From Trichobilharzia regenti (Eukaryota; Platyhelminthes; Trematoda; Strigeidida; Schistosomatidae), in assembly GCA_944472135.2 (NCBI GenBank), contig OX235270.1, positions 53,697,267-53,761,266 of the forward strand: DNA of 64,000 bases, given 5' to 3'. How positions within the stretch are numbered: the stretch's first letter is position 1; the number at the start of each line of letters is the position of its first letter. Under the pieces are notes generated by a model. The model saw only the letters and a program-made list of their open reading frames with translations. It was not told the origin of the DNA and ran no database searches. Position numbers and translations under genes: made by a program. Positions 30,963 to 41,933 of the stretch are shown here, piece by piece.

Positions 30963-32280
30963 TGTGTTTGAGAGGGAGTTTATTGTGTAATGGGGTATTC
31001 GTGTGACCAGGTGTTTCGTTTAGAATAGTATGTCGGTTAGTAACAATGCAAAAATCCATCCAGAGGTTTCGTGTCGGGCATTCAAAGCCAGTCGGTCAGC
31101 AGGGGATTTAGAACGGGATTGATATAATTTTTGGAGTTTTCAACAGATAATGGATGAAAAGGATGCTACTACAGCTTCCCTTGAACGGGATTCATTTTAA
31201 TCGAATACGAGGGTTTCACCTTTGCGTACATTCCGCGTGGTCTTTTGATTGAGAATACGTCTCAAAAGGGATAACTAGGTGTGCAGTAATAAGCTTACTG
31301 GAGCGGCGGGCAGCATCAGGAGGGCTGACACGACATTACTGGGAAAAGGATTCGTTAAATATATCCATGAGAGGATAACGCAGGATATCCGTACCTATTT
31401 TAAGAATAAGGCTAGGCAAACCATCTGGACCTAGCCTGCAAGAAGGGTTCAGCGACCGGAGATATTTTAGAACGTCATTTATATTGAAACCAGGTAAGCA
31501 GGTTTCATTAACACATGTGACACTGGAAAGTTTGGCATTTGTGGGAGAATGTATGAAAGACCTGTTTAGAGTACGCGCATCAAATGAACAGGGAATACTT
31601 TTGTGATACTGGTTGTAATTAGATGCATAAGAGCCCAAGTTACTTAATATCTATAAAGCAGATATGCGAATCTTACAGTTGTTGATCATAAAAAGGCGTA
31701 TATTAGATTATATATCACATGATTCAGTGACATATTGGAGATAAATAAAATTTGTTTCTTGGCTCATGTTTTTGATTCTGTCACTGCATATTAACAGATT
31801 ATTGAAGTAGCTAACAACTACATTTACTTGCACTACAGACTTGGCGTTTGGCAGTATGCAGACTTGCAACTGGCTAAATAAGGCGACTTTAGAGTATCGA
31901 ACAGTGCAGAATTATTATTCAACTTGCTAAATCCTACTTAGTTTTTGCAATATGCTATCGTATAGAAACAGACGCGAAATCCTATGAATGACTAAGGTAA
32001 CAGTCTCATAATACTACAGTAAATATTCATCCCACCGACTAAACTTAACATGCATTAATCCGAATTCACATATTACAAAACCCCATTGTATAGCGACGCA
32101 CTGAAGAAGTTCAGAAGAAGTAGAAATTAAGAGCATATTGAACATTTCATAAATCTATAAAAGAAAGTTTTGATATAGGCTATTAGCGTTAGTTTAACCG
32201 ATCGACATTTCTGCTGATTTCATATTCGACAACCTCCGCATACCTAAAAACTGAGGCACATGTAGGGACTAGCACAACAT
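30963..32280. repeat. 1.3 kb block D, copy 1
   Basis: Almost identical to 52829-54146 in direct orientation, with only a handful of differences seen by eye (for example GTACCT/GCACCT and ATAAAAG/ATGAAAG). It contains a LINE RT fragment and about 600 bp of non-coding DNA. Neither end shows a poly(A) or simple-repeat tail. Confidence 0.85.
31336..31660 (-). pseudogene. LINE RT N-terminal fragment (block D)
   Basis: About 100 codons with DVLKYLRSLNPSCRLGPDGL followed by PSLILKI and LMDIFNESFS, the opening RT blocks of a CR1-type enzyme. A stop ends it, and further RT homology downstream is degraded. No catalytic block is present. Confidence 0.75.
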
Positions 32281-32507
32281 GAAGTTATAAAAGGTAATTC
32301 TGCACAGTATACAATATGAATAAATTGACTCTCTTAATACTAAATAAAATTCCCATGCAAAAGAGTATTTGTGGTCTACAGCCAGTTTTTATATTGACGC
32401 TGTATGCATAAACAAACCAGTATAAGAAGATTATACGCAATTTCGGACCAATCACATTAAATGGAAACGTATATTTATAGAAAAAAGTATAAAAGAGGAT
32501 AAAACGG
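32281..32507. other. No recognised gene
   Basis: AT-rich spacer between block D and the Merlin remnant. Confidence 0.4.
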
Positions 32508-32890
32508 TTACATGGGGTATCTTTCTCTCACATGTTCGAGAAACATCTCCCAGTTGAGCATTGGACTGTCAATGGAGAAGTCACACCACGTCCTGTATAT
32601 ATTCATCTAAATGACAATAAATGAGATCCTTTTGAGGTCCATTTATAGCCCTTATCCTGTTTTTCAGGCGGCCCCAAAACCCTTCACTGGAATTTGTATG
32701 AGGCCTCGTAACGGGAGCCACCCCGCAAATAAGTGATTTTCTCCATTTTCCACGGAGCAATATCTCTGTAATGCTGGTACCACTGAACTGTTGAGACGAG
32801 GTTATTTTCCGTCTCGGCAGCTATGGTCTCACCGGCTGTTTCGACACCCAGTAGTTGCAGATATACAAATTCTGGGTTAAGGAGAGATGC
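32508..32890 (-). pseudogene. Merlin-type transposase remnant
   Basis: Reading the minus strand from about 32890, one frame carries TENNLVSTVQWYQHYRDI, similar to the STVVDWYNFFRE motif that follows the helix-turn-helix of Merlin (IS1016/ISXO2-type DDE) transposases. A second frame carries RPHTNSSEGFWGRLKNRIR and then YCHLDEYIQDVVW, the block around the catalytic Glu and the C-terminal LDEY motif. A third frame gives a plausible tail up to TAA at 32510-32508. The two catalytic Asp blocks between are missing, so this is an internally deleted, frameshifted copy. Merlin elements are known in schistosomes. Confidence 0.7.
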
Positions 32891-33184
32891 GACCTAGCGA
32901 GACACATAGCATAACGTTTAACAAATCCATCAATTGGTCTGCTATAGCCTTATAAAGTCATGATACCACCACACGAACAAGTTTGCTCCTTCCGGAGCAA
33001 CCCTAAATCCAGGCAATACTGGAAAACACTGTCCTTCGCTTTTGCAACCGTAACCTTGCTAGGTCACGCATTAGAAATAAATCAAGCGATATACAACATT
33101 GAAATACGTTCGTGAATCTCATTGGATAATTCGACGTCGTTCGCTGATTGGTAGTTAGTGATGTCGAAAGTTTATCTTGGCCGA

Positions 33185-33290
33185 TGACGTTATCCTCCAA
33201 CTATCCCATCGTGCTCATTAGACTGTTATTTTAACACAGCTCTCCTGAAATACTAATCATTGTATCCAATATACAGTCAGATCATATGAC
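33185..33290. repeat. Dispersed 105 bp repeat, copy 1
   Basis: Recurs at 46637-46753 with about 15% differences. Here it lies just downstream of a LINE RT end and may be LINE 3' UTR. Confidence 0.6.
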
Positions 33291-33330
33291 GCGGTATTAC
33301 TGGCTGAGGATAGGAGGCTTGGAGCCTATG

Positions 33331-33801
33331 TTAATCCTTTTCTAGTACATCCCTGTGGTTGTCCAAACCCTTCTTGAACGAATCCGTTGAGGTTGCAGAC
33401 ACCGCTTCTTCTGGGAGTCGGTTCCAAGAGTTTATGACTCGGTGTGAGAACTCAACAGCAATATGATTTCTTCCTGGCTTTTGAACTCCCCTGCTTCGTC
33501 CTCTAAGGTGTTCCGACCTGGTGGGAAGGAAAAGAGAGAATAGTTCAGGTCCGTAGTCATTATTTAAAATCTTAAATGATGTGATTAAATCTCCTCTCTG
33601 CCTACGGTATGACAGGGAGAAGAGATTTAAACTGTCTAGTCTTTCCTCGTTGGATAAGTTAGCTATACCATGAACCATACGTGTTGTCTTCCTTTGAACC
33701 CTTTCTAGAATGTGTGAGTCCCCTTTTAGACAAAGACTGGCGGCCTGGATGCAGTTTTCCAGTCTTGAACTCACCAGAGATGTATATAAGGAGGTGAACA
33801 T
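33331..33801 (-). pseudogene. LINE RT C-terminal fragment
   Basis: 156 codons matching the C-terminal third of a CR1-type RT, with RVQRKTTRMVHGI, SYRRQRGDLITSFKILNND and SWNRLPEEAVSATSTDSFKKGLD to a stop. The order of motifs follows the RT at 6220-7734. The catalytic part is missing (5' truncation, the usual fate of LINE copies). Confidence 0.85.
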
Positions 33802-34173
33802 ATCTCTGGTGATTCTAGTAAAGGCTCTGCGAAGTGCCCATAGGGACCTAAAGTTACGTGTTATAGTGCGTTGAGGGTCTGTTTTTTGCGAGTTGTCTCA
33901 GATATTAATGTTGTAAACAGAAAACAGGCAATGGCTGTTATCGTTTCAGTTATTCTTTGAGAATCGGGCATATGAAAGAGAATTAGCATGCAGACATAAG
34001 TTAGATGTGTGTTTTGAGGATATTAAATACTTCTGCTATCATCCGTGATGACTGATATATTCCGTAACATATCGACGATATTATGCGATGAATGAGATCG
34101 GCTGCTAAATTTCCTGGTGATTATATCTATTTTGGTGAAATTCCTAGTTAAAATTGCTTAGGCTACTACACCT
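33802..34173. other. No recognised gene
   Basis: The first 60 bp may be further RT relic; nothing else was recognised. Confidence 0.35.
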
Positions 34174-34395
34174 GTTACATAAGTTATCCCAGTTTTGATA
34201 ATTATACGTTGTCAGATCCATAAGATAATCTGAGATCCTTAATGAATTACTTGTGGGCTATGAAAGATACGAAAGATGCATTTATGGCTCATATCTTTAG
34301 AGCATTTATTATTAAACAATTTATCTGTAGGGATTTTGTGATGTTCAGGTTACAATGCTTGAGTGTATGTAGTTACTGCATGCTATTTTGCTTGA
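34174..34395. repeat. 222 bp direct repeat, copy 1
   Basis: Near-identical to 35441-35662. The two copies flank 1,045 bp that starts with repeat R. Confidence 0.85.
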
Positions 34396-34800
34396 ATAAT
34401 AATAATAATCATAGTATATTCTCATTTTGTACATGAGAGACGCCAGTTTACAGGCATCATCAATATGATAAATTACATATACGATTAGCAATCATAATTA
34501 ATAATAATGTTTTAATAAAATACACATTGTTTCCCACTTGTGTAGGACACACCAAATATACAGGCATGGATAAGCATTATATAAATTTCATAAATTTGGT
34601 TTATGGTTAAGTTACATGGTTGCTGGCGTTTTTGTCTTAGGTCTGTGGGAACAATATGATAACCAATCATTCAATGGAGCACATCATGAAATATAGGAAT
34701 ATTGTCTTCGCATTAACAAAAAAACCCAAGTATGTTTTGGATGGATTAAAAATACTTGGGAAAAAATAAAGCTTGAAGTAATTCCTCAATATAACTTGGG
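34396..34800 (-). repeat. Dispersed repeat R, copy 2
   Basis: Same block as 23610-24090, here directly after the 222 bp repeat, beginning with the (AAT)n run. Confidence 0.65.
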
Positions 34801-35440
34801 TGTGTACAAATCCGAATCTTATTTTTGATTTGATTTATATCCAAATTGGGTAATAAGGAAGCTATTTTTACAGATACGATCAGTTATGTTATAAGCTACA
34901 ATCGTGACGTTGTATTACAAATAGATACTTTTCCATTGGCATAAGAGTATATTCCACAAATGTAATCCAGGTTGCGTCGTGGAGAAAGTTAATTCGTTAT
35001 TAACCAGGCAACTGAAAGATACGGGACCAATAATGTTTGCAGATCATTTGTCATTGTAAATGGTCAAATATCCACATTATTCATTCTCATTCAAAAAGTC
35101 AAATGGAAGCTGAAATGGTGAGAGAAAAAAGAAGACAAACAACAGCAACGCAAAAGAAAGCAACGGGAGTCCTTAAGGAGTGATTAATAAATATATACAT
35201 ATATATTCTGTCTAGTAACTGTGGTTATTTTGGTACACAAACTAACTAGTCCCGTTATGCTAACTTTTATATTATGTGTAAACTAATATTACTGTCCTGT
35301 GTAGAAATGCTAATCATCTAGTTCCAATAATATTAAAATTTATAATTGTAGTTTGTTGTAACTACACGTTGTAACTACACGTTGTAACTACGCATCGCTC
35401 ATGGTATTCCAGACCACTTTCTAAACCAAGAGTTCTTGAG
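34801..35440. other. Unassigned DNA with short tandem array
   Basis: No gene recognised. A 13 bp unit (GTTGTAACTACAC) is repeated three times at 35355-35393. Confidence 0.45.
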
Positions 35441-35662
35441 GTTACATAAGTTATACCAGTCTTGATAATTATACGTTGTCAGATCCATAAGATAATCTGA
35501 GATCCTTAATGAATTACTTGTGGGCTATGAAAGATACGAAAGATGCATTTATGGCTCATATCTTTAGAGCATTTATTATTAAACAATTTATCTGTAGGGA
35601 TTTTGTGATGTTCAGGTTACAATGCTTGAGTGTATGTAGTTACTGCATGCTATTTTGCTTGA
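35441..35662. repeat. 222 bp direct repeat, copy 2
   Basis: Partner of 34174-34395. Its continuation (after 35662) is unrelated to repeat R and probably represents the original, uninterrupted site. Confidence 0.85.
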
Positions 35663-35809
35663 AGGGACAGTTGGTGAAAATGAAGAAAGAAAAAAGTTTC
35701 CCATAAACTCACTATGAATACTGCAAACTGTTGATAAGAAACTGCATCAAAGGAAAAAATTCCGAACAGCTAGAAAATACTACTGCAGTTCCGATGACTA
35801 TCACCTTTT

Positions 35810-36150
35810 AGAGGTTGACGGTAAAGACGTTCACGCACAGTACTGAGTATATTAACGCAAGTTCCTACACTGACAACTTCCAATTTATTTCAACCTCGCG
35901 TACCAAAAGCAAAGCAAAAGACAGCATTTGGTCGTCCAAATTAAGCGATATATTTCAGGACCAAAATGAGTTGTTAGACGAACGCTTAGATGGCTAGTGA
36001 TCGTACCGCACGTGACACGACGGAGTACCAAATGGCGGGGATGCTTGACCGAAAGCCTTCAGCTAAACAAGTCGACTTAAACAGTGAGGGTCAGCATCCA
36101 ATGTTCAATGATGATTGCTGTGGTCAATAATTTTGGAGAATTATTTACCG
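35810..36150 (+). repeat. Dispersed SINE-like repeat S, copy 1
   Basis: Matches 48390-48770 over about 340 bp, including the well-conserved ACCAAATGGCGGGGATGCTTG and CTTCAGCTAAACAAGTCGAC. No RNA polymerase III boxes or terminal repeats were recognised, so the class is uncertain. Confidence 0.6.
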
Positions 36151-36999
36151 CTACAACCTTTTGCATTTGTGAATCACCTTTCCAAAGCTCAGAATGACGC
36201 CGAAACATCCATTGTGCCCCGCAAGCCCTACAGAAATTCGTGAGAGATCTTACATGTCAGGTTGTCTTACGAATTGTAACTTGCAGATCTTTCAATTTAC
36301 CTGTCACTGAAATATCACTTATCTACTTCACGATGGTCTTTTTATTTGTGCACTATTACACTACATTTTATCTTAACTGGATATGCCTTTATTAAAGCTG
36401 AGACTTACTCTTTTTGCCTATTAGTTGCTTGCTTACAGTCCGGTTGCTTTTATTAGAAACACAACAGAACCAGTGTTTGAACAAAGCTGTGTTTTCATGA
36501 AAAACGTCATAGTTTCCATGCCTACACCGATATGGTTGGCATTAAACATTGCAAATGTATACTAACATTCCAAGGACATAGCACTTAGCCAAATGTAGAG
36601 TGTTCATTATGAAGGGTTTACAATTTAACACTTATCATAACCTGTTCTAATTACTCGTACAATAGTTGAACGACTTAAACTTTTGAAAAAGTACTAATTT
36701 ATGATACTTCACGATTGTAGTTTATAATACAATTTATTGTGCCTGTAGAAGTGACATGCATTCTTTGTAAACATTCGTTTATACGACATATGAAATTATT
36801 TGCTTGCTGCTATCCTTTAGAAGATGGACAATATGTGTGACAATGGAAACCACAGAAGAATGCTGTCATGAACAAAGAACGAGAAAGGAGAATGAACCAT
36901 TTTCACCAAAGGTAGGCAAATATAAAGCGTTTAACTTTAATATTACTTCTTTCCTACTTCAGCGATTTAAAAAAATACACTTAGTTCACTTATTTGCAG
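36151..36999. other. No firm gene; possible small exon
   Basis: AT-rich. An exon-like piece at 36823-36910 has an acceptor CTTTAG and donor AAAG|GTAGGC, but its encoded peptide is not recognisable and its phase does not fit the longer frame of the next candidate exon. Confidence 0.25.
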
Positions 37000-37238
37000 A
37001 TATCCGGTAACGTCAGTCAACCCGGTCGCAGCAATTCGAAATTGCCCAAATTATTACGACAAAAACTGTGTAAAGACATTTGCTTGTTATTGTTTTTCAT
37101 CAAATATATTTAACATCCTGCTTACCATACCTTTCTTATTCTATCTGAGTGTAGCTTTACTTGTCATGATGACTAGATGCAGGCATAACTTATCAATGAG
37201 ACCTCACAAAGTAATCGGTGGCATATTTCAGTGTAAGG
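37000..37238 (+). CDS. Candidate host exon with Cys cluster and TM segment
   Basis: Bounded by TATTTGCAG (acceptor, ending 36999) and AAG|GTAAAT (donor after 37238). One phase is open throughout, about 79 codons. It encodes a Cys-rich stretch (RNCPNYYDKNCVKTFACYCF), then a strongly hydrophobic segment (NILLTIPFLFYLSVALLVMM) followed by basic residues (TRCRHN), a type III-like membrane pattern. It has no start codon of its own. The other phase, which fits the preceding possible exon, stops after 38 codons. I do not recognise a family. A chance open frame in AT-rich DNA cannot be excluded. Confidence 0.3.
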
Positions 37239-37689
37239 TAAATCTAACTACGATTGCCGCAGCTCAACGAATTCAATAATTTGTCTCGTGTAGACTTCAC
37301 TTTACTCTAAATGTTAACAGCCTTAGTCATATGGATTGACATCACGCTTTAAGTGAACCATTAGTGATGCAATGCTTTCGAATACACCTAACCGTATACG
37401 AACTGGAACTCGAATGCAGTGCCTAAGTTCTGCCTACTGTTGTCATTTGTCCCTAAAGACTTGCATATGACTACGAGACGTATCCACGTAACTTCACTAA
37501 AATACTTATAATTTATCACGTATAACGACCGACATCGTTCCTACACAATTACACTTACGCATAGTTAGTAGTTAAAGTCCTAGGGAGCACCGGTCTAGCA
37601 TGCCGTGCTCACAAAGCTAACACATGAATTGAAAGACAACAAGATTTGCATGAAAAGCTTATTTTAATTATGATACAAACTTAGTTTAT
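37239..37689. other. No recognised gene
   Basis: Nothing recognised on either strand. Confidence 0.4.
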
Positions 37690-39905
37690 TTACATATTAA
37701 GAATAAGATTGATTTCTGCGATTACTTCTTCTGCAAAATTAGTGGTAAACACTTCTCCAAATTTGTCACTAATTCTCGTAATGCCCGCATTGAAAATACT
37801 CTTTTTGCTTTTCCATATGTCACGTTGACTTCGATGTACAACTGCTGACGTGCTTTGAGATGCGAACAAGTTGTGGGACCACGTCCATTGTTTACAATTC
37901 TTCAGCACATGGTTAACTACAAAAGGTGGCACAAAAGACGTAAGGATAATTATGAACAGAATATTACAGGTTTATTGATGGTAGTGCTTCTGTCCTGTTT
38001 CCAGTTAAGGCATCGTACACACAAAAACGGTTATGAAAATTACAAATTTCAGTATATAAGATTTTCAGTTAATTAAGGTTAGGTCGACATGCATTAAAAA
38101 TGGAGTCGTAAAAACGCAAATATACCTGTAAAATATGGCTTTCTGAAATGGACCAACAGCAAGTGTCAGCAGGGGTACCGACAAGTCTGAAACGTCATAC
38201 ACGTGCATGTATGAGCACGCAGATCAACCTCTACCATATTCCCATTGTCTGGGGAGAATACATAATCAAAGGCTTCAACCTCAACAGAAGCCCATCATCG
38301 CCTTTCGTATTCACGGATTACCCCCCTCGCGGCGTATGGCGTCAGTAGTCGTAGGATTGGGATTAGACGTTGTGAACAGGAATACGTGAAGCATCGTGAC
38401 TGAGCAATCATCGTCTCCTGCTGTATTCTTGAAAAACTTTGCTGACACCATTTATACACCTTCAGCATGCTATTAAGGAGACTATCTGATCTTTTCAAGT
38501 AACGCTTCATTCGCTTGTGAGAACTTTCTACTCGATTATTTGTATCATTCCCAAAAGCCAGCACATAGTCCCTGAAACATGCCGCCTACAATTCTCGTTG
38601 ATGCATCCAACGACGTTGTAGATATTGACTGACACTAGCATCCAATCTGCTTATAACTCTGAAATAGAAATTAAATCTGGAAAATGAGAATATTAAAGGC
38701 ATTACTCTGATCCCCTCTTACACTGCACTGAGCGGCATAAGTAGTTCTTCACAATGGAATTACGTGTCTACAATAAACATTTTGATTATGTTTTAAAAAA
38801 CTTACTTTACGACAGAATGCTCGACAAACGTGGAAAGAACACAAAACAGTGTGCGCTTCTCTGTGCGTTAACTTGACTGTTGCCGTTTCAGATTGCGCAC
38901 GGTCCTTAATGAAAGTCTCCGTTTTAGAAGTATCTTCCATTATTTGACGAAATGAGTCCAATATCCTTTCTAGTCCAAGCAAATAAAACTGGTCGTCCAC
39001 GACGAAAATTATCAGTCACAACTAATTGGAACAAAGAATACCTGCACGTTGATTAATGAATTGGTAAACTTACTTCCCTTTATTTGTATGATATGTAGAG
39101 TCGATACCAACAACCTCAGGGAACTAACTGTTTATACAATTCCATTTGCTCATAAGTTGCAAAACAGACTCTTGTTAGTGAATTCCTGATCGGTTCATCG
39201 GAATAACACTCCATTAACTTCCCACGGGATTTCAGGAATTCAAAAATGTCACTACGGCTCGAAATACCTCAAGTAATTAACAAGTACGTCAACGTTACCT
39301 ATAGTAACTGCGGCTTTCATATTTTTAACGTCGATACGAGTTATATCCTTGCGATACTTCTCTTTAACATGCATTATTATTTCATCGGATGAGTGGGATT
39401 GCTGAAGAAGTGGTTCCACGTTTTCTTTCTCTTCCACTGTTAGTCGTCTAAACCATGGGTCATTCTGCATGTACACCCTGCCGCATGGATGGTTATGTAC
39501 CATCTTGTGGGAAGCAACCATGTATTCACTACAACGCAAAACCACGTGAAATGAAGACGAGCAATTGCAACATTTGGGCCTTAAACATTCATCAAATCAG
39601 AGTACACTTCTTCTTACGACTTGTTTTTCAAATTAACCCAGGTCTTCTACGATTCACTCCAAAAGTGCATTTAAAACCAACGCAAGCGTACTTAAATCTG
39701 TCATCCGGTATTTTTTTTGCCATAAGTATGAACCTAGTGAGTGCAGGACAGCTACATTGTTAGCATTAAATGACTTCCACACTTTTTGAAATTCTGCTAA
39801 TGACTTCTCAAATTCATCCCAGCTGGAGAAACGCCTTCCAAGTATTAATTCACCAAAAATTCCACTTACGCCTGTACTCCTTTCACTCGAATTGACTGCC
39901 TGCAA
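37690..39905 (-). pseudogene. MULE-like transposase with introns, decayed
   Basis: Minus-strand pieces follow the order of a MULE/ZSWIM-type protein. The N-terminal FAR1-like part (RRFSSWDEFEKSLAEFQK) is at 39905-39654. HNHPCGRVYMQNDPWFRRL and the IDVKNMK region are at 39545-39252. VVGIDSTYHTNKGK, the first catalytic-Asp block of the transposase, lies near 39110, and VVTDNFRRGRPVLFAWTR near 39010. ETATVKLTHREAHTVLCSFHVCRAF is split over the frame at 39000-38810, and FGNDTNNRVESSHKRMKRYL is at 38560. GTAAGT donors after NKGK and FCRK suggest real introns. A frameshift near 38975 and an in-frame TAG near 38590 mark it as decayed. It was a DNA-cutting transposase or a domesticated relative. Confidence 0.7.
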
Positions 39906-40796
39906 CGAACTGAAATAGATTTATCAATTATTATCCATCTATGTCACAACTATTCCAAGATAATTCGTAAAAACACAACATTGAAATACATGATTGATCA
40001 ATAACAACCAAGAAAATACCGCACGGATAACCTAAATTATAGAAAAGCACAAGAACCCACCGGTTTGTTGACATCGCAAGCAATCGATAGGCCAAACAAC
40101 GGAGTATATGACAAACCAAGCCTAGTACACGCACAAATAAAGAAAAACAAAGAGTTAGAATAGTCAAATTTACATTTATACTCATCAAATGTGCTGGCAA
40201 ACGACGCAAACACAACCACACAAAACAGTACTCCATAGCACCTACCCAGGACAAATCAAATATCCAACTGACCGTCACTGTTCTAGCCAATGAAAGACGA
40301 GAAAACCTGAGGCGCGGAAAATATAACAGGTCATAGCCCTCACCCGTTCCGTACGGGTAAGTTCATTAACACGTAGAATGCTATATGTAAACCATTTTAG
40401 GTTGTTGAAAGTGCTTGTAAAGGATGCTGTACAGCGTCTTGTTATGGTGACCGTGGATTTTATCAAGGATGCTGGGTCATTACTAGCCAACCCTTGAGGA
40501 ATCATATATGAGTAAATGATCTGGAGTCCAGCTTCATTTCAGTTTAAATGGAGGGTTGTTCGACCTCGACCAGAAGATAAAGAGTAGGCTCAGCAGCAGA
40601 ACACCAGAAAGAGAAAGTATGTGAACATGAAAAGAACATTAATGTTATATGCATATATAAATGTTTATGTCGACTGTATACCACAATGCAGTAAACATTT
40701 ACCTATATTGTAGTTGTGTTTCAACGTATTTATGCGAAGTCTTAGAGTTTATCTAGTGTCATTATATGTATTAATGAGTCTGGGCGTTTTAGTGTC
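39906..40796. other. No recognised gene
   Basis: Open stretches on the minus strand (40290-39931 and 40505-40275) have biased composition and no motif I know. Confidence 0.4.
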
Positions 40797-40930
40797 CTAA
40801 TGGCTGATGCATTTTAGAAATAAGTGGTGGGTTCTGGTCGGAATAGTTATTGGGATGAAACAGTTTATATAACAAGCGTTTGAAGGTTACACTAAAGTGA
40901 CAGGTCCTATTTCTGGGGGTAAACTGTTCT
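40797..40930 (-). pseudogene. LINE RT C-terminal end, second copy
   Basis: Encodes FKRLLYKLFHPNNYSDQNPP to a TAA, which parallels FKRSLYRLFHSTGYINKLF at the end of the frame 41340-41017. Two RT ends of related copies thus lie one behind the other. Confidence 0.6.
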
Positions 40931-41016
40931 AGTATGTTCCGTACTAAGTCTTTATGCATCCATGCTACTAGTTTAATTATAGTTTTTAGATTGCTAAGGG
41001 TACTGAAGTGCGTTTT

Positions 41017-41910
41017 TTAGGTGCTGTAGTAGACTAATGGTTGATCCGTCCTAGGAATAAATAGTTTATTAATATAACCAGTAGAGTGAAACAGTCTGTA
41101 CAGAGAGCGTTTGAAGCTTGTAACCGAAGAGCAAGTTCTGATATCTAGTGGAAGGCTATACCATATTTTAGAATACATGACTGTGAAGAAGTTTTCACGG
41201 AGTGTTGACTTAAAAGAATGAGTTGTCAGTGTGCAAGTTTGGTTGCGCAGGTGGTAAGAGCCTTCCTGTACAAATTGTATATCCCTGTTAGCTGAGAATG
41301 ATATTTTGTGAAGGACCTTAAAGAAAAATATTAGGTTCATAATAAGTCGTCTTGTTCAAAGTGGGTCAAGTTTTAGGATCATGCAGCGTGAGATGTAGGC
41401 TTTCTTACAATCGTAGCCAATTAGTTTTGAGATCAAATATCGTTGGATACTTTCCACCCTTAGCTTATCACGTGTGCGAGTGCTGCTTATAATAAATGGA
41501 CAGTATTCTAGTAGTGGTCTGTCACATGTTCTGTACATAATTAGCTTGGCTTCGGTGTCGTGAAAGTTCCTGAGTATGCATCCTAAGAGCATCCTCGATT
41601 TCCGACTCTGTGATGCTACTTGCTCTGAGAATGTCAAGTCACTAGAGTACCTCAAGCCTAGGTCAACGACACTTCGGAGTCTTGTTAGGTTAGCAGATTG
41701 AAGCGTTAATTCTAGGTCAGTTGAGGGTTCGCCGAAGCAGATCCAGCCACATTTGCTCATGTTAAACTGTAGATTCCATAAGGATGACCAAGCAGTCATT
41801 TTATCTAATTCCTTCTGCACTACATTCTCGAAGTACCCTAAGTCATCACATTGGAAAGTATAAGCTAATTTTAGGTCATCTCCAAAGATGAGTGGATTCC
41901 CATATCTTTC
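41017..41910 (-). pseudogene. LINE RT C-terminal half
   Basis: Starts at IFGDDLKLAY (catalytic block with the Tyr-Ala of YADD replaced), then FNMSKCGWICFGE, VVDLGLRYSSDLTFSEQ, CDRPLLEYCPFIISSTRT in 41820-41356, a frame change, and the tail in 41340-41017. It corresponds segment by segment to the RT at 17246-18639, from the same family but a clearly different copy. The left half is absent because the divergent LTR element E5 begins at about 41905. Confidence 0.85.
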
Positions 41911-41933
41911 GTTCTTTCAAATGCATAGTCACA

